From NCBI GenBank assembly GCA_007123195.1, contig SKLO01000359.1, forward strand, positions 1 to 8,503: a DNA stretch of 8,503 nt, in the 5' to 3' direction. Below, piece by piece: positions 1-8,503 of the stretch. Every line of letters begins with the position of its first letter. The first letter of the stretch is position 1. The DNA is from Verrucomicrobiales bacterium (lineage in GTDB: Bacteria > Verrucomicrobiota > Verrucomicrobiia > Verrucomicrobiales > SKLO01). The notes under the pieces are model-generated. The model was given only the letters and a program-made list of their open reading frames with translations, was not told the DNA's origin and did not search any database. The position numbers and the translations under genes are program-made.

Positions 1-1
1 G

Positions 2-397
2 TTGTGCCGGGTGATCGGGCGGCCGCTGGATTCATGGGAGGAGAAGCCGGCCAAGGGCCTCATGAGCGCGGCGGGGTGGTATCGCTGCTGGTTGTTCGGG
101 GAAGGCAGGGAGGTGGCGGATGAGAGCGGGCGGCCGCGGCGCCGTGGCCTGGCCAGGGAGGCGGTGGAGAAGGTGGTGAAAAAGGAGGGCAAGCTGTCGC
201 GGGTGGAGCTGCTGAGGTGTCGGGTGAGGTATTTCAGCGATGGGGTGGCGATTGGCAGCCGCGGGTTCATCGAGGAGCTGTTCAAAGCGCGGCGCGGGTG
301 TTTCGGGCCGAAGCGCAAGGACGGGGCGCGAGCGATCCGGGAGGCGGAGGGCTCGCTGTTCTCACTGCGGGCACTGCGGGTCCAGGCGGTGGAATGA
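2..397 (+). CDS. REP-associated transposase (RAYT/Y1_Tnp-like), C-terminal part, 5' truncated by window edge
   Basis: This is the C-terminal 131 residues of a protein whose beginning lies before the window; the first visible codon, TTG, is probably an internal leucine. I recognise the tail of the RAYT-like (Y1 transposase-related) proteins frequent in Verrucomicrobiota. The characteristic stretches are CRVIGRPLDSWEEKPAKG at the visible start, then GWYRCWLFGEGREV, then RVELLRCRVRYFSDG, IGSRGFIEE and FGPKRKDGARAIREAEG, ending in SLRALRVQAVE. RAYTs are single-copy, HUH-type relatives of IS200/IS605 transposases thought to move REP/REPIN palindromes. The catalytic HUH and tyrosine motifs would lie upstream and cannot be checked, so whether the gene is intact is unknown. 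No stop interrupts the visible part, and it ends at TGA 395-397. A REPIN-like element at 8290-8416 could be a substrate of this protein or a relative. Family assignment is from memory of the conserved C-terminal segment. Confidence 0.75.
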   Translation: MCRVIGRPLDSWEEKPAKGLMSAAGWYRCWLFGEGREVADESGRPRRRGLAREAVEKVVKKEGKLSRVELLRCRVRYFSDGVAIGSRGFIEELFKARRGCFGPKRKDGARAIREAEGSLFSLRALRVQAVE

Positions 398-607
398 ACT
401 GAGGCGGTGTGGGCAATATCGGTCGTCAAGGGGTGACGAACGGCGCAACTTGAGAGCGCAACGGGACTGGCGCCAGCCGGACTTCTCGCGTGGGACGGGG
501 TAATCAGGCACTCTCGGGTTCAATACTTTGGAAATATGGCCGGCGTCGGGAAGCGCTCTTCATGGCTGGCGTGCCCGTCAGAAAGGAATTTCTCCCGTGG
601 CGCGGCG
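398..607. other. Non-coding stretch between the transposase and the nitrate reductase remnant
   Basis: I see no supportable gene here; the short open frames have no recognisable content. It contains a perfect 10-base palindrome CTGGCGCCAG at 467-476 and a GCGCAAC direct repeat at 443-449 and 456-462. A small AT-richer patch lies near 518-540. Degraded coding sequence belonging to the remnant that follows could extend into the last part, for example a Trp codon at 598-600 in the same frame as the later conserved block, but it is too eroded to call. Confidence 0.5.
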
Positions 608-756
608 TCGTCGAGACGCGGGAGCTTGCGTGCCCGCGCCCGGTGGTTCAGCCCGGCCAGGTGTTCCTGCCAATGCACTGCGACGCGGTCAACCGCCTGA
701 CCGCGGCTGAATTTGATCCGCACTCACGCCAGCCCTCCTACAAGGCCTGTGCGGTG
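608..756 (+). pseudogene. Decayed C-terminal end of an assimilatory nitrate reductase (NasA-like, molydopterin dinucleotide-binding domain)
   Basis: Two frames together read as the end of a molybdopterin oxidoreductase. Bases 608-640 give SSRRGSLRARA. Bases 643-756 give VVQPGQVFLPMH, then CDAVNRLTAAEFDP, then HSRQPSYKACAV. Joining them requires one missing base at 641-643 (CG where a full Arg codon is expected), after which RARVVQPGQVF is continuous. This matches the usual order of the molydopterin-binding domain in NasA/NarB-type nitrate reductases: V-x-S-R-R-G, then PGxVFxPMH, NxLT, DPxSxxPxxKxCAV. A second shift near 610 could connect an upstream W-R-G-V. The catalytic domains and the 4Fe-4S/molybdenum regions are absent: only about 150 bases remain before the sequence becomes unrecognisable, with the transposase 200 bases upstream. 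I therefore call it a remnant, not a working gene. Another member of the same oxidoreductase superfamily is possible, but the SRQPxYKACAV ending favours assimilatory nitrate reductase. Family recognition is from memory. Confidence 0.62.
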
Positions 757-1039
757 GCCAGACAGAAATGCCAAAAATTGCCAGGCATGCAGTATGCCAG
801 TGGCGCTGGTTGGAGCGGGGGCGGAGTTGCTGGAGGGTTGGCAAGCGGTTGAAGATGAACCACAACAGGCAGTCGGGTCCAGTGGGCCCGGCGGGGCGGC
901 GGACGGCGGCGCATCGGGCGGGATTCCGGATCCAGCCGGCGATTCACGGACTTTTTTTCTGAATCCACCCCGTTTGGGAGGATAACCAGAGCAGGCGACC
1001 ACCGGACGACCACGGAAGCCCGCTGCGCCGCGCAACTTG
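757..1039. other. Non-coding region upstream of the sigma factor operon
   Basis: I find no convincing gene here. The frame continuing from the nitrate reductase remnant stays open to about 852 with Gly/Ala-rich, low-information content. Features seen are a T7 run at 952-958 and a GGGAGG at 976-981. The latter resembles a Shine-Dalgarno sequence but has no start codon within range; the sigma factor ATG lies about 58 bases further on. The promoter of the operon most probably lies in this stretch, but no -35/-10 pair could be assigned with confidence. Confidence 0.4.
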
Positions 1040-1627
1040 ATGACCGATCCAACCCCGCCATCTGACGAATCCGCCTCCGCCGATCCGCCGACCGCTTCCC
1101 AAGCGGTCGACGGCGAACTGTTCGTGCGCCTGCTGACCCGCCATGAGAACGATCTCTACCGCTCCATCGTCGCCCTGATGCCCGGCCGGCCGGAGGTCGA
1201 TGACGTGATGCAGGAAACCGCCGCGTCGCTGTGGAAGAAGTTCGCCGACTACGACGCCAGCCAGCCATTCCTGCCCTGGGCACGGCGTTTCGCCCTGTTC
1301 GAGGTCCTGAAATGGCGCCAGCGGCTCGGCCGCAGCAAGCTGATCTTCAATGACGACCTGATTCATCAGGTCGCCGCCGAACAAGATGCCGTCCAGCCCG
1401 AGCTGGAGCAACGCCGCAAGGCGCTCGACATCTGCCTGGCCAAACTCGGCCGGCGCGACCGCCAGCTGTTGCGCCAGCGCTACCAGGACGGCCTCACCGT
1501 CATGGATCTGGCCCAAAGCGAGGGCATCAAGCCCCACAAACTCTACTACGCGCTCGAAAAAATCCGCCGCAACCTGCTGGCCTGCATCGAGACCACGATC
1601 AACTCCGCCCGCCTGCGCGAATCCTGA
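1040..1627 (+). CDS. ECF RNA polymerase sigma factor, Rhodopirellula/Verrucomicrobium family (Sig-70_gvs1 type)
   Basis: A 195-residue sigma-70 family protein acting in the cytoplasm, where it would direct RNA polymerase to target promoters. Region 2 spans about residues 27-97, from ELFVRLLTRHENDLY through PEVDDVMQETAASLW to FALFEVLKWRQR; the DDVMQE stretch is the classical region 2.2 signature. Region 4 spans about 127-183, with CLAKLGRRDRQLLRQRY, the helix-turn-helix segment around TVMDLAQSEGIKPHKLYYAL, and IRRNLLACI. The linker is short, region 3 is missing and the length is normal for an ECF factor. ATG 1040 is preferred over the adjacent TTG 1037; no other start codon occurs in this frame back to the stop at 983-985. 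No Shine-Dalgarno sequence precedes it. It leads a four-gene group and lies 72 bases before a membrane FecR/LamG protein in the same reading frame, the usual neighbour for this sigma family and a likely regulator of it. Sigma function is well supported; target promoters are unknown. Confidence 0.9.
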   Translation: MTDPTPPSDESASADPPTASQAVDGELFVRLLTRHENDLYRSIVALMPGRPEVDDVMQETAASLWKKFADYDASQPFLPWARRFALFEVLKWRQRLGRSKLIFNDDLIHQVAAEQDAVQPELEQRRKALDICLAKLGRRDRQLLRQRYQDGLTVMDLAQSEGIKPHKLYYALEKIRRNLLACIETTINSARLRES

Positions 1628-1699
1628 CACCCCGCTCCCGGACGCGGCCACGCCCGCCCCCACCCACCCGATCCGATCCAACCGAACCCGCTTCATCCC

Positions 1700-3466
1700 G
1701 TGAACCCGAACACCAGCACCCAGCCCGCCGACCAGCGCGAATTGACCGGTTTGCTCAACCGGCTGTTCGACCGCGGGCTGGAGCCGGCGGAGGAACAGCG
1801 GCTCAACGCCTTGCTCGAACAGTCAGGCGCCGCGCGGCGCGCCTACCTGTGCCACCTCGACCTGCACCTCGAGCTGGAGCGCCGGCTGGGCGGGTTTGGC
1901 GCCCCCGACCGCGCTGCCGCCGTGCTCGATGGCGGCGCGGCCGACAGCCCCGGTGCCCGCCACCTGATCGCTCGCCCGCTGGCCTTCGGCAGCGCCGTGC
2001 TGGCCCTGGCCGCCTCCATCGTGCTCGGCCTCTGGCTGCTGCCCCGGGCTCCGGTCGAGCCGGGCACGACCGTTGCCGGTGACCCCACCGCCACGCGCAC
2101 GGCGGACACCGACCCCGCGATGGGGGCGACCACGCCCGCCAACCTCGCCCTGTTGGTCGGCAGCCGCCAGGCGGTCTGGGCCGCGCCCGACCGAACCGAC
2201 CGCGCGGACCCCGTCGCGCCAGGTTTGCCAACCGGCGATTACCTCCCGGCCGGTCGCCTCGAGCTCGAAGCCGGTGAAATCGATCTCAGCTTCGCCAACG
2301 GCGCCGAGATCACCCTGCATGCCCCGGCCTCGTTCGAGGTGCTGGCCGCCGATGAGTTGCAGCTCGATCGCGGGCGCCTGGCCGCGCGCATGCCCGATTC
2401 GGCCGTCGGGTTCATCATTCGCACACCGCAGAGCGCCATCGTCGATCTCGGCACCGAGTTCTCCATGAACGTGCACGAAGACGGCGACAGCGAGGTGCTG
2501 GTGCACGATGGCAAAGTGGTGGCCTCGCTGCTCAGCGACAGCGGCAGCACCCTGCGCGACTACACCGTGCAGCGCGGCCAGGCAGTCAGCATCCACCCGG
2601 GGCGCAGCGCCATGGACGCAATCGATGCCGCCGCCGACCTCGAGCGCTTCCTGCTGCCGCCGTCGATGCGCCCGCCGCCGCTGGCCATCAGCGAGGCCTA
2701 CGTCGACGCCGTCACCAGCGCCGAACCCCTGGCCTACTGGCGGTTCGAGTCGGTCGATGCCGACCGCCGCGTGCGCAACCAGGTGACCGACCGCTGGCAC
2801 CTGCAGCTCGACGACCACGTGCGGCTCGAACCCTCCACCGATGACAACCTCGTTGCCCTGTTCCCCGCCGAAGCCGACTCCGCGGTCGCCATGACCACCG
2901 AGCCGTTCGCCGGCCTCAACCGCGAGCAGGGCTACAGCATTGAACTGTGGGTGCATCCCGGCAATGCCAGCTGGTCCACGGTTGCCGGCCTGCTTGACGA
3001 CCAGCGCATGGACGCCTCGCAGTTGCCCTACCTCAGTGTCATCGAACTCATGGGCCTCAGTCAGGGTCGCCGCAGCGGCCTCATGCACGACGACTTCGCG
3101 GTGCGCTTCCTCCACCGCTCGCCCCCGGGCGCCGGCGCCGGCTTCAACGCCATCACCGCCACCGCCTACCGCCCCAGCCAATGGCACCACCTCGCCGTGG
3201 TCGCCCAGGCCGGCCAGTTGTCGGTCTACGTCGACGGCCGGCTGATGCAGACCACCCGCGATCCGCAGCCGGTGTTCGATGAAATCGACTACCACCTCGT
3301 GCTCGGCCGCCTGCGCCCGCCGGGACACCGCGACGACCAGCGCCAGTTCCGCGGCCGCATCGACGAGGTCGCCGTCTATCCGCGCGCCCTGAGCGCCGCC
3401 GAAATCGCCGACCGCGTCCACCTCGCCACCAAGAGGCCCGGATTGCCCGTGGTCGTCACCCGCTGA
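1700..3466 (+). CDS. Membrane FecR-domain protein with C-terminal LamG domain, probable anti-sigma/sensor
   Basis: A 588-residue single-pass protein. Residues 1-90 are a charged, helical, probably cytoplasmic region (ELTGLLNRLFDRGLEPAEEQ and the following LLEQSGAARRAYL) resembling anti-sigma N-termini of PVC bacteria, without a zinc HxxxCxxC motif. Residues 95-115 form one hydrophobic helix (VLALAASIVLGLWLLP). Residues 116-180 are a Pro/Thr/Ala-rich linker. Residues about 183-300 look FecR-like: GRLELEAGEIDLSFANGAEI, APASFEV, AIVDLGTEFSMNV, EVLVHDGKVVA. Residues about 340-575 form a concanavalin-like LamG jelly roll: AYWRFE, YSIELWVHP, WHHLAVVAQAGQLSVYVDG, GRIDEVAVYPRALSAAEI. The GTG start at 1700 is the only reasonable choice; the first internal Met is residue 141. 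Adjacency to the sigma gene suggests it binds that factor and passes a signal from outside the membrane, with LamG perhaps sensing a glycan or protein ligand. Domain calls are good; the anti-sigma role and ligand are inference. Confidence 0.82.
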   Translation: MNPNTSTQPADQRELTGLLNRLFDRGLEPAEEQRLNALLEQSGAARRAYLCHLDLHLELERRLGGFGAPDRAAAVLDGGAADSPGARHLIARPLAFGSAVLALAASIVLGLWLLPRAPVEPGTTVAGDPTATRTADTDPAMGATTPANLALLVGSRQAVWAAPDRTDRADPVAPGLPTGDYLPAGRLELEAGEIDLSFANGAEITLHAPASFEVLAADELQLDRGRLAARMPDSAVGFIIRTPQSAIVDLGTEFSMNVHEDGDSEVLVHDGKVVASLLSDSGSTLRDYTVQRGQAVSIHPGRSAMDAIDAAADLERFLLPPSMRPPPLAISEAYVDAVTSAEPLAYWRFESVDADRRVRNQVTDRWHLQLDDHVRLEPSTDDNLVALFPAEADSAVAMTTEPFAGLNREQGYSIELWVHPGNASWSTVAGLLDDQRMDASQLPYLSVIELMGLSQGRRSGLMHDDFAVRFLHRSPPGAGAGFNAITATAYRPSQWHHLAVVAQAGQLSVYVDGRLMQTTRDPQPVFDEIDYHLVLGRLRPPGHRDDQRQFRGRIDEVAVYPRALSAAEIADRVHLATKRPGLPVVVTR

Positions 3467-3544
3467 CACCTGCCGGGCCGGAATGGGCCGGGACTTGCCA
3501 CCCGCCGCGCCGCCCGACATCATATTCTCAAGTTGAACCTGCAC

Positions 3545-6694
<3,150 letters not shown>

Positions 6695-6764
6695 GCCGCC
6701 CGTCGGCCTGACCGCCCCACTTTTCAACCAGACACTCACCGCCAACCCCATCCGAGACCACCAC

Positions 6765-8231
<1,467 letters not shown>

Positions 8232-8232
8232 C

Positions 8233-8247
8233 CCGCCGGACCGGCGG
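8233..8247 (+). terminator. GC hairpin directly after the DUF1501 stop codon, possible transcription terminator
   Basis: CCGCCG (8233-8238), loop GAC, then CGGCGG (8242-8247) form a perfect 6-base-pair stem two bases after the stop codon. There is no U-tract afterwards; the sequence continues CCCGGGTTGTC. It is not a canonical intrinsic terminator. It could mark the 3' end of the transcript, or be chance in GC-rich sequence. Confidence 0.3.
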
Positions 8248-8289
8248 CCCGGGTTGTCGATCATGGCGTCTGGTTCCGATCCCCTCCGA

Positions 8290-8416
8290 CCATTCCTTTG
8301 CCCCCCATTCCCTTGCCATTCAGAACGACGCGCTGGAGGACTCCCGAGCGTCCAGGGGCGGACGTGAGATCCGGAAAAAAGGCAGGATGGCAAAGGAATG
8401 GGGGCAAAGGAATGAT
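8290..8416. repeat. REPIN-like element: two inverted ~30-base REP-like arms around a 67-base core
   Basis: The left arm 8290-8319 and the reverse complement of the right arm 8387-8415 match over about 30 bases with one substitution and one extra C. Each arm is itself two direct units: CATTCCTTTGCC at 8291-8302 and CATTCCCTTGCC at 8306-8317 on the left; GGCAAAGGAATG at 8389-8400 and again at 8403-8414 on the right. The core (8320-8386) contains a smaller CTGGA/TCCAG inverted pair at 8333-8337 and 8351-8355. Two REPs facing each other define a REPIN, the form thought to be moved by RAYT transposases; a RAYT-like C-terminus lies at the left end of this window. An alternative is a MITE or a long attenuator hairpin 3' of the operon. 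The structure is directly visible; the REPIN label and the RAYT link are inference. Confidence 0.72.
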
Positions 8417-8503
8417 CCTTGGAGCTGAGCTTCAGCCACCCATCGACCCAATGTGGCGTGAACTGGTATCCCGAAATCCACCAGGATTGAAAGGCAACAG
8501 GCA

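Noticed and set aside
490..852. A 120-codon plus-strand frame as an intact small gene
   Set aside because: Its middle matches the end of a nitrate reductase but only in part; the matching upstream block SSRRGSLRARA lies in another frame, and the rest is unconserved-looking. It is better explained as a decayed remnant.
925..958. Intrinsic terminator formed by CCGG-rich inverted bases and the T7 run at 952-958
   Set aside because: The best stem is only four base pairs and is separated from the T run by more than ten bases.
976..981. GGGAGG as the ribosome binding site of the sigma factor
   Set aside because: It lies about 58 bases before the ATG at 1040 and no start codon follows it within a usable distance.
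443..1040. Exact 11-base repeat GCGCAACTTGA at 443-453 and 1030-1040
   Set aside because: Too short to exclude chance within a 600-base GC-rich stretch, and no flanking similarity extends it.
3495..3528. Internal promoter TTGCCA / TATTCT before the PSCyt gene
   Set aside because: The spacing is about 22 bases, too long for a standard sigma-70 promoter, and no other support is visible.
8417..8503. Possible further gene or RNA after the repeat element
   Set aside because: Only a weak GCTGA/TCAGC hairpin near 8422-8434 is present; no start, coding bias or RNA signature can be supported before the window ends.

Overview
The window is GC-rich and reads as part of a chromosome from the PVC group, most likely Verrucomicrobiota and possibly Opitutia. 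The basis is family recognition: an ECF sigma factor of the Rhodopirellula/Verrucomicrobium type, a FecR/LamG membrane protein, a PSCyt1/DUF1549/DUF1553 cytochrome-like protein, a DUF1501 protein, and a transposase C-terminus of a kind common in that phylum. No search was possible, so the placement is an inference.

Layout. Bases 2-397 are the C-terminal part of a REP-associated (RAYT/Y1_Tnp-like) transposase whose start lies outside the window. Bases 398-1039 hold no intact gene. They contain the decayed C-terminal end of a molybdopterin nitrate reductase (NasA-like), readable at about 608-756 only if one base is restored near 641-643. From 1040 to 8231 four genes lie on the + strand with gaps of 70-78 bases: ECF sigma factor, membrane FecR/LamG protein, very large secreted PSCyt/DUF1549/DUF1553 protein, and Tat-exported DUF1501 protein. 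A short GC hairpin abuts the last stop codon. Bases 8290-8416 form a REPIN-like element with two roughly 30-base arms in inverted orientation, each made of two copies of a GGCAAAGGAATG-type unit.

How the genes may work together. The sigma factor would direct RNA polymerase to its target promoters. The next gene has a cytoplasmic N-terminal region, one membrane helix, a FecR-like domain and a C-terminal LamG domain, so it could hold or release the sigma factor in response to a ligand, perhaps a glycan, outside the inner membrane. The last two genes would be the envelope effectors: a CxxCH-containing protein exported by Sec and an alkaline-phosphatase-superfamily-like protein exported by Tat. 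These two families are commonly paired in Planctomycetes and Verrucomicrobia, but their biochemical function is not established as far as I know. The module is therefore a recurrent but poorly understood sigma-controlled envelope system.

All four starts lack a recognisable Shine-Dalgarno sequence and follow C-rich, G-poor leaders. The very long minus-strand open frames opposite these genes look like shadows of biased codon use.
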